64,000 nt of DNA from Chengkuizengella axinellae (lineage in GTDB: Bacteria; Bacillota; Bacilli; Paenibacillales; KCTC-33759). Both the position numbers and the translations under genes were made by a program. Shown here piece after piece: positions 35,938 to 44,320 of the stretch (position 1 is the stretch's first letter; each line of letters begins with the position of its first letter). The stretch covers positions 124,001 through 188,000 of the forward strand of contig NZ_JAVAMP010000006.1 in the NCBI RefSeq assembly GCF_030730905.1. Reading direction: 5' to 3'. The notes beneath the pieces are model-generated. The model saw only the letters and a program-made list of their open reading frames with translations, was not told the DNA's origin and searched no databases.

Positions 35938-36309
35938 GTGTCATTTGATAAAGGAATGTCAAATATAAAAGAAATTGCTGGAGCCGATGGTATTCATGCT
36001 GTAGAAGCCATTCAAGAATTGCATCCCGATATTCATAAATATGTGGTTCAATTTGGTTTTGGTGAAATATACTCTAGAAGCGAACTTAACAAAAAGCAAC
36101 AGGAAATGATCACGATTAGCTGCTTAATTACATTAGGAGATACCGCAAATCAGCTTAAATTCCATTTCAAAGCAGCATTAAACGTAGGAATCACTCCAAA
36201 AGAAATATTTGGAATTATCATTCATTGCATTCCATATGTTGGGTTCCCTAGAGTTTTAAATGCTTTGCAAATTGCTAAAGAGGTCATAGACGAAGCAGAA
36301 GCATTGTAA
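35938..36309 (+). CDS. Carboxymuconolactone decarboxylase-family protein
   Basis: 123 residues, an AhpD-like/CMD fold with NKKQQEMITISCLITLGDTANQLKFHFKAALNVGITPKEIFG (split here to cite: ITISCLITLGD and FHFKAALNVG). The CxxC redox motif of AhpD is not present, so it resembles the decarboxylase-like subgroup without peroxidase cysteines. GTG start with AGAGGTGA upstream, 39 bp after the TPP enzyme; a terminator follows. Confidence 0.85.
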   Translation: MSFDKGMSNIKEIAGADGIHAVEAIQELHPDIHKYVVQFGFGEIYSRSELNKKQQEMITISCLITLGDTANQLKFHFKAALNVGITPKEIFGIIIHCIPYVGFPRVLNALQIAKEVIDEAEAL

Positions 36310-36334
36310 TGATTCATATATCATTCTTGAAGTT

Positions 36335-36370
36335 GAGACGACGTATTCCATTATTGGATGCGTCTTTTTT
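36335..36370 (+). terminator. Terminator of the kinase-TPP-CMD operon
   Basis: Imperfect stem around GACGTATTCC/GGATGCGTC followed by TTTTTT, 25 bases after the stop. Confidence 0.8.
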
Positions 36371-36452
36371 GTCGCGTTCAATTCATCATATAGAGGGACA
36401 TTATTACGTAAAATACTAGTAATTCTTTTAATAAGATAGGAGACAGAAATTT

Positions 36453-37130
36453 ATGAAAAAAATTACGAATACGATCTTTTGTTTAACTCTATTTAGCCTC
36501 ATTTTTACTTTTAGTGCAAAAGGGGGAGAAATTCATCCTATCGCTTATAACGTTATACCTTTTGAAGAAAAGCAAGATACCCCTGCAATAATACTTACTA
36601 AAGAAGAAGTCAAGAATCTTATAAATAATGTCGAAAAACCTGCTATATTAACTAAAGAATTATTACTAAGCAAAGATCAAGAGCAAATTCTTGAATGGTT
36701 CTCTAAGCTGGAACGATCAACATTTGAAATTTTCAAATCGTTGAACGCATCTCCGATAGACAGTGAATCCAAGGAGATTGTCATTGAAGTGTTGAAACAA
36801 TATTACAAGGATTCATTCGCAGAAATGATATTTAATGTTTATTATTCTCCAGTTTATTCAGTTGAAGGCAATTATTATGATTCTTACCCAATGCATGCTT
36901 TTCCTTCGATAGAAGTTGAAAAACTACTAAAAGACCCAAACGTGAATGATGTACGCGTAGAACTTCTCAGTGGTTCATACTACTATGATTTGTTCATTAG
37001 TGGAACATCTACTGATCCATTCATATATGAAGGACCAACCACTGTTGATCCAAATAACCCAGGAAGTGTGAATAGAATCTTTATCATTAATAATCAAAAC
37101 TTCCTCATTCATGCGATTAGCAATTTTTAA
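36453..37130 (+). CDS. Secreted protein with one copy of an unrecognised module
   Basis: 225 residues with a signal peptide (about 1-24). Residues about 48-225 form one copy of a module that is found twice in the next protein: EKPAILTKELL, EQILEWF, PIDSESKEIVIEVLKQYY, and an aromatic-rich end (YYDSY, SGSYYYDLF). No catalytic motif seen. GGAG lies about 8-10 bases upstream of the ATG, and the next gene starts 64 bp after its stop with its own ribosome site. Confidence 0.7.
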   Translation: MKKITNTIFCLTLFSLIFTFSAKGGEIHPIAYNVIPFEEKQDTPAIILTKEEVKNLINNVEKPAILTKELLLSKDQEQILEWFSKLERSTFEIFKSLNASPIDSESKEIVIEVLKQYYKDSFAEMIFNVYYSPVYSVEGNYYDSYPMHAFPSIEVEKLLKDPNVNDVRVELLSGSYYYDLFISGTSTDPFIYEGPTTVDPNNPGSVNRIFIINNQNFLIHAISNF

Positions 37131-37193
37131 TTCATCAACCTTTGATTGATCGCAAATTTTTGTTATTTAAGAGATTGGAGAGGTGATCTTTTT

Positions 37194-38447
37194 ATGAAAA
37201 AATTGACCAGTATTTTTCTCAGTTTCATCTTGGTTAGCATTTTATTTATTCATATGGGGGCACAAGCAGAACCCAGTAATGAACAAGTTAAAGCATATTT
37301 AAACAAATCCATATCCTTTAAGATTGATAATAAAGATTGGGTACCAACGACCGATGGAGAAGCCATTTATCCTATCTCCTATAACAATACGACTTATTTG
37401 CCTCTGCGAGCGATTAGTGAAGCTTTAAATGTGGACGTAGAGTGGATAGGTGAACACAACAAAATTAAATTAAATACCACCAAACTGATTTCAAATGATC
37501 ATACTAAAAATATCCTTTCATCAGAATTTGTACATATCCTTGTGAATGGAATTGAAAAACCTGAATTATTAACTAAGGAGCTTTTAGAGGACGGGGATGA
37601 CGACAAAATTACTCAATGGTTTTTAGAATTAGAAAAGTGGAAAATGAACATACATGATGTCCTATCTCCATACGCCATTGATAGTCAAGGCAAGGAAACT
37701 CTTATAGAAGCTTTTAAACAATACTATACCTATGATTATTCAAAAAAAGTGTTTAAGAGTTTATTTTACAATAAGGCTGGTTATTATTTGACAACTGACT
37801 TTGATGATTATTACAATCCAACAAGCTTAACTAACATTCAATACACCTTAAATACTTCTTATAACTATAAGTTCGTCTTTAATGCAACGACCTTTGCTTT
37901 TAACACGGCAACAGATGTTGAAATCATGTATTTTGTAGATGAGGATCATTATCTTCTCTCTACTACTAGTTACTTTTTCCCAAACTTTTATCTTTCTCAA
38001 GATGAAACCAAGATCATTTTGAATACAATGGAACGACCTGAATTATTAACCAAAGAGCTAATAGAGAGCGGGGATCAGGAAAAAATAATACAGTGGTTTG
38101 TAGATTTATATCATTGGCGACTTACATTGTTTAGTGCCTTACAAGCATATAATATTGATGAAGATGGGAAAGATGAAATCATGAATGCTTTCAACCAATA
38201 TTACAGTGAAGAACATTCAGCAGGTATTTTTGATTTATTTTTCAATCAAGTTAATGATTATTATGTGACATCTTCTTTCGATGATTATTTTAACATAACA
38301 ACTATACAACATGAGGATAGCCTGCAATATGAACTACAAAGAGATCCAAATTTTTATACACTTACCTTCAATGCAACCCTATCATCAATCGGTATTGATG
38401 TTAAGCATACCTTTATCATTAATGATGAGGATTACCTTATTGAATAA
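37194..38447 (+). CDS. Secreted protein: copper-amine-oxidase-like domain plus two module copies
   Basis: 417 residues: signal peptide (1-25), a copper amine oxidase N-terminal-like domain (about 34-95; PISYNNTTYLPLRAISEALNV, IKLNTT), then two tandem module copies at about 109-262 and 268-417. Key shared positions are (E/M)(K/R)PELLTKEL, (Q)WF.EL, AID..GK..(L/I), (N/K)QYY, and FDDY(Y/F)N. GAGGTGA supports ATG 37194 over the first ATG at 37146. It follows the one-copy paralogue in the same direction and ends at a strong terminator. Confidence 0.75.
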   Translation: MKKLTSIFLSFILVSILFIHMGAQAEPSNEQVKAYLNKSISFKIDNKDWVPTTDGEAIYPISYNNTTYLPLRAISEALNVDVEWIGEHNKIKLNTTKLISNDHTKNILSSEFVHILVNGIEKPELLTKELLEDGDDDKITQWFLELEKWKMNIHDVLSPYAIDSQGKETLIEAFKQYYTYDYSKKVFKSLFYNKAGYYLTTDFDDYYNPTSLTNIQYTLNTSYNYKFVFNATTFAFNTATDVEIMYFVDEDHYLLSTTSYFFPNFYLSQDETKIILNTMERPELLTKELIESGDQEKIIQWFVDLYHWRLTLFSALQAYNIDEDGKDEIMNAFNQYYSEEHSAGIFDLFFNQVNDYYVTSSFDDYFNITTIQHEDSLQYELQRDPNFYTLTFNATLSSIGIDVKHTFIINDEDYLIE

Positions 38448-38482
38448 ATCGTTAGAAGACCCTATCAGGGAAATCAGGCTGT

Positions 38483-38526
38483 ACCCGTAAATAGGATTTC
38501 ATGGTCCTGTTTACGGGTTTATTTTA
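38483..38526 (+). terminator. Terminator of the module-protein gene
   Basis: Perfect outer arms ACCCGTAAA/TTTACGGGT plus AGGA/TCCT inside, then TTATTTTA. It also separates this gene from the convergent rluA gene. Confidence 0.88.
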
Positions 38527-38533
38527 TATTGCA

Positions 38534-39448
38534 CTATTCTCTTTTCAAACATCCTATTGTACTCTGCATATCACTTGGCAAAGGTGCAGTAAACTCAGTA
38601 TACTCTCTTGAATTAGGATGGAAAAAACCTAATTTTGCGGCATGTAATGCTTGCCGATCCACTTTAGGCATGGTCTCGTTTTGTTCTCCATACATTTTAT
38701 CTCCCATTAGAGGACACCCTAGATGCTTCATATGTACTCTAATCTGATGTGTACGACCAGTTTCCAGCCATAACCTTACCAAGGATGCAGATTTATATTT
38801 CTCTTCCACTTTATAATGGGTAACAGCCGAATAACCCTCTTCTGTCACAATTCTTAAATGTCGGTGTTCAGGGTCTCTGTCGATGGGTGCATTCACAGTA
38901 CCTTCTAAATCTGGTAAATGGCCATTTACGATGGCAACATATTCTTTTTTCACTTGATTATTTATCATTTGTTCGGAAATTTGTTGGTGTACATAAGGAT
39001 TTTTAGCAATGGCTAGTACACCTGAGGTTTCCTCATCCAGACGATGAATCGGTCTAAACCGATAATTCTCCCCTTTTTGCATCCAATGATATACAACTCC
39101 GTTTGCAAGTGTATTTGCGTAATGTCCATGAGTTGGGTGTACGATGATGCCTGACTGTTTATTTACAATCAACAAATAATCATCTTCGAATAAAATATCC
39201 AAAGGAATATTCTGAGGCTCAATATATTCAGAAGTCTCCTGCTCCATATGAATTTCTATACGATCACCAGTGAACACCTTAATGCTGATGAATTCCCTTT
39301 TTCCATTCACCATAACCCCTTTTTCAGTCAGCTTAATGCGGGACAACAGTCTTCTTGAAATATTTAGTTTTTCTCTTAATACACTTTTTAAAATCCAACC
39401 ATTTTCTTCAGGTTGTACAATGTATGTAATTGGTTTATAATAGTTCAT
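38534..39448 (-). CDS. RluA-family RNA pseudouridine synthase
   Basis: 304 residues with a short N-terminal S4-like region (LNISRRLLSRIKL) and the catalytic motif HRLDEETSGVLAIAKNP, where Asp forms the covalent link to uridine. ACCGGRTHQIRVHM-type GRTHQIRVH is intact. Members modify 23S rRNA or tRNA; the exact site cannot be inferred. The start has only weak AAGAGA upstream. The 26 bases before and over its ATG (39447-39472) are a copy of the end of the pduO gene; see the separate entry. Confidence 0.88.
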   Translation of the reverse strand: MNYYKPITYIVQPEENGWILKSVLREKLNISRRLLSRIKLTEKGVMVNGKREFISIKVFTGDRIEIHMEQETSEYIEPQNIPLDILFEDDYLLIVNKQSGIIVHPTHGHYANTLANGVVYHWMQKGENYRFRPIHRLDEETSGVLAIAKNPYVHQQISEQMINNQVKKEYVAIVNGHLPDLEGTVNAPIDRDPEHRHLRIVTEEGYSAVTHYKVEEKYKSASLVRLWLETGRTHQIRVHMKHLGCPLMGDKMYGEQNETMPKVDRQALHAAKLGFFHPNSREYTEFTAPLPSDMQSTIGCLKRE

Positions 39449-39472
39449 TTTCTCTTGCGAAACACCTCTGCA
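39447..39472. repeat. 26-bp perfect direct repeat, left copy
   Basis: Identical to 40952-40977. This copy overlaps the rluA start; the other copy is the 3' end of the pduO-type gene. The copies are 1505 bp apart. Confidence 0.95.
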
Positions 39473-39587
39473 TTACCAGTTTATTCTATGTTATATTGAA
39501 TAATTGACGTACAGAGCTAAGGATACCACATCAGCTTATATCCGTCGATAATCATCATAAAGTGAACCTTTCTTTCACTGAAATTTT

Positions 39588-40265
39588 TTATATCTTTAGA
39601 GATAATTTTAAATTATTATCAAGTTTTTCTATTGCGTATCGAAATGAAATTCTTGGCATTAACTCTTTATTTTTTATTAAATAATGATATACCTCTTCGG
39701 GCTGTGAGGCTGAAAGTATCTTCAACATCCATCCATATCCTTTTAATACTAAGTGATGATCATCGTTCATTAATCTATCTGCAATTGCAAATGGTTTTAA
39801 TTCATGATATTTCATTTTTTTGATTGGATATATAAGGATAATTGCGGATGCTCTCCTTACCCAGAAATCTGGATGATCAGTCCATCTTAACACTTTAGGA
39901 AATAAGCAGTTATACCTACTGAGCAAATCTCCAAATGCATGAGTACAAAAATCATCACAGTCTCCCCAACCTGTTACATATGTTTTCAGCCAGTTCTCAA
40001 AAATAATAAAAGTACTATTTCTATATTGATCCCTCACTCTAAAAGCCCAGTCATAAGCAATTATTCCATATTCCCATTTTCTTTCACCTAACAATCTTTC
40101 ACATAAAGTAAATACATTTTCAATGGATTTATCTTGTATTTGTTTAAAGACACGAGCTGAAACCGATCTAACCTTACCAGTTGTTAAACCAGATTCTTTA
40201 GACAGACCCTTTAATTGTATTTTAACCTCATTGATAACATAAGTATTTAGGGAGGAAGACATCAT
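39588..40265 (-). CDS. AlkD-like DNA alkylation repair protein
   Basis: 225 residues, all-helical repeat pattern of the DNA-alkylation-repair family. Diagnostic parts are WGDCDDFCTHAFG, LRWTDHPDFWVRRASAIILIYP and KGYGWMLK. In the AlkD family these helices form a HEAT-like glycosylase that removes N3- or N7-alkylpurines. The start has no good ribosome site, so the true N-terminus is uncertain. It sits within the 1.5-kb segment bounded by the 26-bp repeats, upstream of rluA. Confidence 0.75.
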   Translation of the reverse strand: MMSSSLNTYVINEVKIQLKGLSKESGLTTGKVRSVSARVFKQIQDKSIENVFTLCERLLGERKWEYGIIAYDWAFRVRDQYRNSTFIIFENWLKTYVTGWGDCDDFCTHAFGDLLSRYNCLFPKVLRWTDHPDFWVRRASAIILIYPIKKMKYHELKPFAIADRLMNDDHHLVLKGYGWMLKILSASQPEEVYHYLIKNKELMPRISFRYAIEKLDNNLKLSLKI

Positions 40266-40291
40266 AATTTTTACAGCCCTTTCTTATTCTT

Positions 40292-40684
40292 TTATAAGAC
40301 TGATAAAGCCCAGCTACGGTTTACATGCTCTGGTATATTAATTTTTAATACTGAACAAAAAGCAATAACTTGTCCTATGTTCATAGCTTCATGACCTATC
40401 ATCGAGGAAAGATGATAAGAGGCGTTTCACTCCAAACCAAACTACATCATTGTGATCATTAACATCATCCAAAACTTCTTTCAGTTGATTTCAGAACTAG
40501 ATATTGCATCAACGAAATCTTTCTGAACTTCAACCATTTCTTCGAAATGATTTCGTAGTGTATTTAGACCTTTTCTGGGAAGAGTTTGATCCAAATCAGC
40601 ATCACTTAATTCCTTAATAAAACTTACTGAATAACTTCTCATGGATTCCCATTGCATTAACTGTACATGAATTGCAGGTTCCAT
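40292..40684 (-). pseudogene. DinB-like gene with two frameshifts
   Basis: The 5' part (ATG 40684, AAAGGAG upstream) encodes about 67 residues (HVQLMQWESMRSYSVSF, ELSDADLDQTLPRKGLNTLRNHFEEM) and stops after SSSEIN. In the next frame it continues LDDVNDHNDVVWFGVKRLLSS, then shifts again to GHEAMNIGQVIAFCSVLKI and IPEHVNRSWALS, which is the expected DinB C-terminus (HE.MNIGQ). So an otherwise readable DinB-family gene has two frameshifts and is likely inactive. Confidence 0.75.
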
Positions 40685-40949
40685 TGTGCCCACTCTCCTT
40701 TAAGATTTCTAGATTTATATAAGCGTGTTCTTGTTATAATTGTGATTTTTTTCACATAACAAATGAAACAAAAAGAGAAATATGAATTATACTCCTCTTT
40801 CAAGTATAGATATGTTCAATACAGTAGCTTCCCCACATCAATATAACAATATAGAATAGTGAGGTTGCTGACTATTATTATAACACGAGACACGAGAAAA
40901 ACAAACACCTGTTCGAACTAGTATTGAGTAAGTTGTATAATACCGTGGA

Positions 40950-41519
40950 CTATTTTCTCTTGCGAAACACCTCTGCACTTCGAATGTATTCTACATCCGA
41001 TTGTCCTTCCCGAACGTTGGCAGTTCTTGCAATCGTAAAAAACAAATCGGATAGACGGTTTAAGTACTTTCTTACTTCAGGATTAATCTCTTGTTCTTTT
41101 GCTAAGGAAACAATCCGACGTTCTGCACGGCGACACACTGTACGGCAAACATGCAAGGCTGAAGATACAGCACTTCCCCCAGGCAATACAAACCGAGTAA
41201 TATCTGGTGTTTCCTCATCATACAAATCAATCCATTTTTCTAACTGCTCTACCATTTCTTTCTTGACTTTAAATTCTCGAATACCTGGTTTATAAATGGC
41301 TAAGTCTGAAGCACAATCAAAAAGCTCATGTTGAATTTGCAATACATGAGGTATCATGTCTGCATATTTTTCTTCATCCATCAAACTAATGGCGCTTCCC
41401 ACAAAGCAGTTCAATTCATCCACCGTTCCATAAGCTTCAACTCTAATATTATCCTTATCTACTCTGCCCCCAATGACACCCGTTTTCCCTTCATCACCTG
41501 TTCTTGTATAAATGTTCAT
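40950..41519 (-). CDS. pduO: PduO-type ATP:cob(I)alamin adenosyltransferase
   Basis: 189 residues: N-terminal TRTGDEGKTG motif for ATP, FVLPGGSAVSSALHVCRTVCRRAER, and a C-terminal DLFFTIAR. It puts the adenosyl group on cobalamin. The start overlaps the cbiP stop (ATGA) with GAGGAGGGG upstream. It is last in the cobalamin operon. The 26 bases at its 3' end are repeated at the rluA start. Confidence 0.95.
   Translation of the reverse strand: MNIYTRTGDEGKTGVIGGRVDKDNIRVEAYGTVDELNCFVGSAISLMDEEKYADMIPHVLQIQHELFDCASDLAIYKPGIREFKVKKEMVEQLEKWIDLYDEETPDITRFVLPGGSAVSSALHVCRTVCRRAERRIVSLAKEQEINPEVRKYLNRLSDLFFTIARTANVREGQSDVEYIRSAEVFRKRK
40952..40977. repeat. 26-bp perfect direct repeat, right copy
   Basis: Encodes the last residues of the adenosyltransferase (AEVFRKRK) in this copy; the left copy at 39447-39472 ends in AAAATGA rather than AAAATAG on the minus strand. 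Confidence 0.95.
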
Positions 41520-43084
41520 TTAGACCCCTCCTCAATGATTTGATAAACCTTTTTCATATCTAAATACTTCCGAACATGTTCTGCAAGTCTTTCAAATGCC
41601 TCTTCTCTTTGATTACGATAGGAACTTTCGACCTCTTTAGCTTCCCATCCTTTATTCCATCTTACTCGATTCAACCAGCTTCTACGCAATATATCATTAT
41701 CTAATATGCCATGGATATACGTGCCCATCACTCTCTCATTCTCAGACAAAACTCCATCATTATGAAAGGAATGATCCTTGTGTCCAGTTAAACGAATTTC
41801 AAATGCATGTTGAACAGGTTGTAAAAATCGTGTGATGCCCATATGAATCTCATACCCTTCAACATCATTAGAGATTACATTTTCTCCAGAGTGCTCTTGC
41901 TCCCCTAACATGGATGTGAAAATCAAAGCGTTCCCTTCCACTCTTTCTGTTCGTTTCGTTTCTACAAAAGTAGTTTCCATTGGAAATAAACCTAATCCCT
42001 CTATTTCGGAGACATCTGATTCATAGAAATTAGGATCTAACAATCTTTTCCCCAACATTTGATATCCAGCGCATATGCCTAAAAGAAAGCCACCTTGTTC
42101 TACATATTCCAATATTTTATCCTCTATACCAAATTCACGTAAAAAGAGCAGGTCCTGCATTGTATTTTTACTACCTGGAATAATGACCACATCTGGGTTA
42201 CCCCACTCCTCTAAGTTTGAAACGTATCTTAAATGTACATCTAGCTCATCAAGCAGTGGATCAAAATCAGTAAAATTAGAGATTCTTGGTAATTTTATAA
42301 CTGCAATATCGAGTTGATGTTCTCCTTTTACAGTTGATTTTATTTTAGTATCCAATGAAGCTCCATCCTCATCCTCTAGCCCTATATGATGCAGAAATGG
42401 AATGACACCTAACACTGGTTTTCCTGTACGTTCTTCCAACCAATCAATGCCAGGTTGTAATAATGAGACGTCTCCGCGGAATTTGTTAATGATAAACCCA
42501 CATACTCTATCTCTTTCCTCAGGGGTTAAAATTTCTAAGGTGCCTACGATAGAGGCAAACACGCCACCGCGGTCTATATCCGCTACAAGAATAACTGGCG
42601 CTTCTGCCCATTTAGCCAACCGCATATTTACAATATCACTATCTTTTAAATTGACTTCAGCTGGACTGCCAGCGCCTTCAATGGCAATCAAATCATATTT
42701 CTCTCTCAAATGAAGCAATGATTCCTTCACAATGCCTTCGGCAGTATGTAAATAAAGTTCTCTGTAACTTCTTGCATCTAAGTCTTTATAAGGCTTACCG
42801 TGTACAACAACCTGTGACACCATATCCTGTTTTGGTTTTAACAAGATTGGGTTCATGTCCGTAGTGGCCACAGTGAAACAAGCATCCGCCTGCATCCCCT
42901 GTGCACGTCCAATTTCTTTTCCATCTAATGTAACATATGAATTGAGAGACATATTTTGTGATTTAAACGGAGCCACGTTGTTTCCATCTTGATAAAAAAT
43001 ACGGCACAATGCCGCAGTTAGTATACTTTTCCCTACATCTGATGCAGTACCTTGCAGCATAATCGTACTTGCTAATTTTTTCAT
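41516..43084 (-). CDS. cbiP: Cobyric acid synthase CbiP/CobQ
   Basis: 522 residues: N-terminal dethiobiotin-synthetase-like ATPase (LQGTASDVGKSILTAALCR) and a C-terminal type-1 glutamine amidotransferase with FLLGICAGYQMLG (catalytic Cys) and YIHGILDND. It amidates cobyrinic acid a,c-diamide to cobyric acid. It overlaps both neighbours by ATGA. Presence of this enzyme in a salvage-only set suggests use of partly built corrinoids. Confidence 0.95.
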   Translation of the reverse strand: MKKLASTIMLQGTASDVGKSILTAALCRIFYQDGNNVAPFKSQNMSLNSYVTLDGKEIGRAQGMQADACFTVATTDMNPILLKPKQDMVSQVVVHGKPYKDLDARSYRELYLHTAEGIVKESLLHLREKYDLIAIEGAGSPAEVNLKDSDIVNMRLAKWAEAPVILVADIDRGGVFASIVGTLEILTPEERDRVCGFIINKFRGDVSLLQPGIDWLEERTGKPVLGVIPFLHHIGLEDEDGASLDTKIKSTVKGEHQLDIAVIKLPRISNFTDFDPLLDELDVHLRYVSNLEEWGNPDVVIIPGSKNTMQDLLFLREFGIEDKILEYVEQGGFLLGICAGYQMLGKRLLDPNFYESDVSEIEGLGLFPMETTFVETKRTERVEGNALIFTSMLGEQEHSGENVISNDVEGYEIHMGITRFLQPVQHAFEIRLTGHKDHSFHNDGVLSENERVMGTYIHGILDNDILRRSWLNRVRWNKGWEAKEVESSYRNQREEAFERLAEHVRKYLDMKKVYQIIEEGSK

Positions 43085-44148
43085 ATGAACACCTGCTTGA
43101 TTTTAGATATAAACATTTCATTTTGTTCACGCAAACGAATAGCAATTCTAAAAAAGGAAGTATTTAATCCCTTAAATAAAGAAGCATCACGTATTAAAAT
43201 GCCTCTGTGAGCTAATTGCTCTTGTAGCTTTTTCACATGGATTGAAGGAGGAAGTTGAACCAACAAGTAATTCGTATCACTTGAATACACCTTTAATCCC
43301 AGATCAGATAGTTGGCTTTCAAACCAACTCCGTTCCTGTACCAGCCAGTTTTTAGTCCTTTTTATATAAGCATGATCATGCAATACTGAAGCCCCAATCG
43401 ATTGAGCCAGTGCATTAACACTCCATTGCACCTGCAGAGATTGGATTTTTCTAATCCAATTAGGATGTGCTATCATAAATCCTAAACGAATACCCGGAAT
43501 GGCAAAAAACTTGGTCATTGAGCGAATCACAAAAAGATTATTGCTCTGATACGCTTGATTCATGAGGCTCACTTGTTTTTCAAATGGTACAAAATCTATA
43601 AAAGCTTCATCTAAGACAACAGGTTGATTCGTGTCCAGTAAGGAATGTAAAACAGGCTGTGAAATTAATTTACCTGTCGGGTTGTTAGGGTGTCCTAAAA
43701 AGAAAAGATCACATTGATCTGCAGCTTTTACTATGTCAGATGTTTGTAGTTCAAATTGATTTTCTTCCTTTAAATAGATATCCAGTGTCTTCCCTTGTAT
43801 TTTCGAAACCGCTTCGTCATACTCTGAAAAACAGGGTCTAGCTAAAGCTGTCATTTCAGGTTGGAGAAATCTCACCGTTAAATCTATTAACTCTGCTGCC
43901 CCGTTCCCTACTAAAATGCTATCCATTGGTATTTGATAACATTCTGCTATTGCATGACGAAGCTTACGTACTGCGGGGTCAGGATAATGTACTAATTCCT
44001 TCCATGTATTTGTTAAAATGGTTTCTACACAGTCAGGACTCCCCAAGGGATTCATGTTAGAACTGAAATCAATAAATTGCTCTTTTGCTAATCCATAAGT
44101 TTCCTCAGCTGTAATTAAGTCTCCACCATGTCCGTATCTTTCAAGCAT
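43081..44148 (-). CDS. cobD: L-threonine-O-3-phosphate decarboxylase CobD
   Basis: 355 residues, PLP fold-type I enzyme related to histidinol-phosphate aminotransferase, with DFSSNMNPLGSP at the N-terminus and Lys in RSMTKFFAIPGIRLG. It makes (R)-1-amino-2-propanol phosphate for the nucleotide loop. GAGGAGC lies 7 bases before the ATG. The C-terminus overlaps the cbiP start (ATGA). Confidence 0.92.
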   Translation of the reverse strand: MLERYGHGGDLITAEETYGLAKEQFIDFSSNMNPLGSPDCVETILTNTWKELVHYPDPAVRKLRHAIAECYQIPMDSILVGNGAAELIDLTVRFLQPEMTALARPCFSEYDEAVSKIQGKTLDIYLKEENQFELQTSDIVKAADQCDLFFLGHPNNPTGKLISQPVLHSLLDTNQPVVLDEAFIDFVPFEKQVSLMNQAYQSNNLFVIRSMTKFFAIPGIRLGFMIAHPNWIRKIQSLQVQWSVNALAQSIGASVLHDHAYIKRTKNWLVQERSWFESQLSDLGLKVYSSDTNYLLVQLPPSIHVKKLQEQLAHRGILIRDASLFKGLNTSFFRIAIRLREQNEMFISKIKQVFI

Positions 44149-44182
44149 GACTTTGCTCCTCTTCTTTCAAAAAGTTTGCGGA

Positions 44183-44296
44183 AGAGAAAGGAATTGTCGG
44201 AGAAGTACAACGATCGCATTTAAAATCAAGAATATACCTTACTACTAAATAAAGATATTTTTGATTTTAACAACGAGTAGAGACAATCCGTTCTCT
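44183..44296. repeat. 114-bp imperfect foldback sequence within the B12 operon
   Basis: Outer arms (AGAGAAAGGAATTGTC, 44183-44198 / AGACAATCCGTTCTCT, 44281-44296) pair with one or two mismatches; inner arms TTAAAATCAAGAATAT (44220-44235) / ATATTTTTGATTTTAA (44255-44270) pair at 15 of 16. It occupies the only long gap in the operon, between cobS and cobD. It does not carry a good U run after the outer stem. Confidence 0.7.
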
Positions 44297-44320
44297 GAAG
44301 TAAACTAACCTTTTTAATAA

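Noticed and set aside
35938-36309. AhpD-type peroxidase partner
   Set aside because: The CxxC redox motif needed for that function is missing, so only the fold is claimed.
39447-40977. Transposon with 26-bp target duplication
   Set aside because: No transposase or terminal inverted repeats lie at the repeat borders, and 26 bp is long for a target duplication; an illegitimate recombination fits better.
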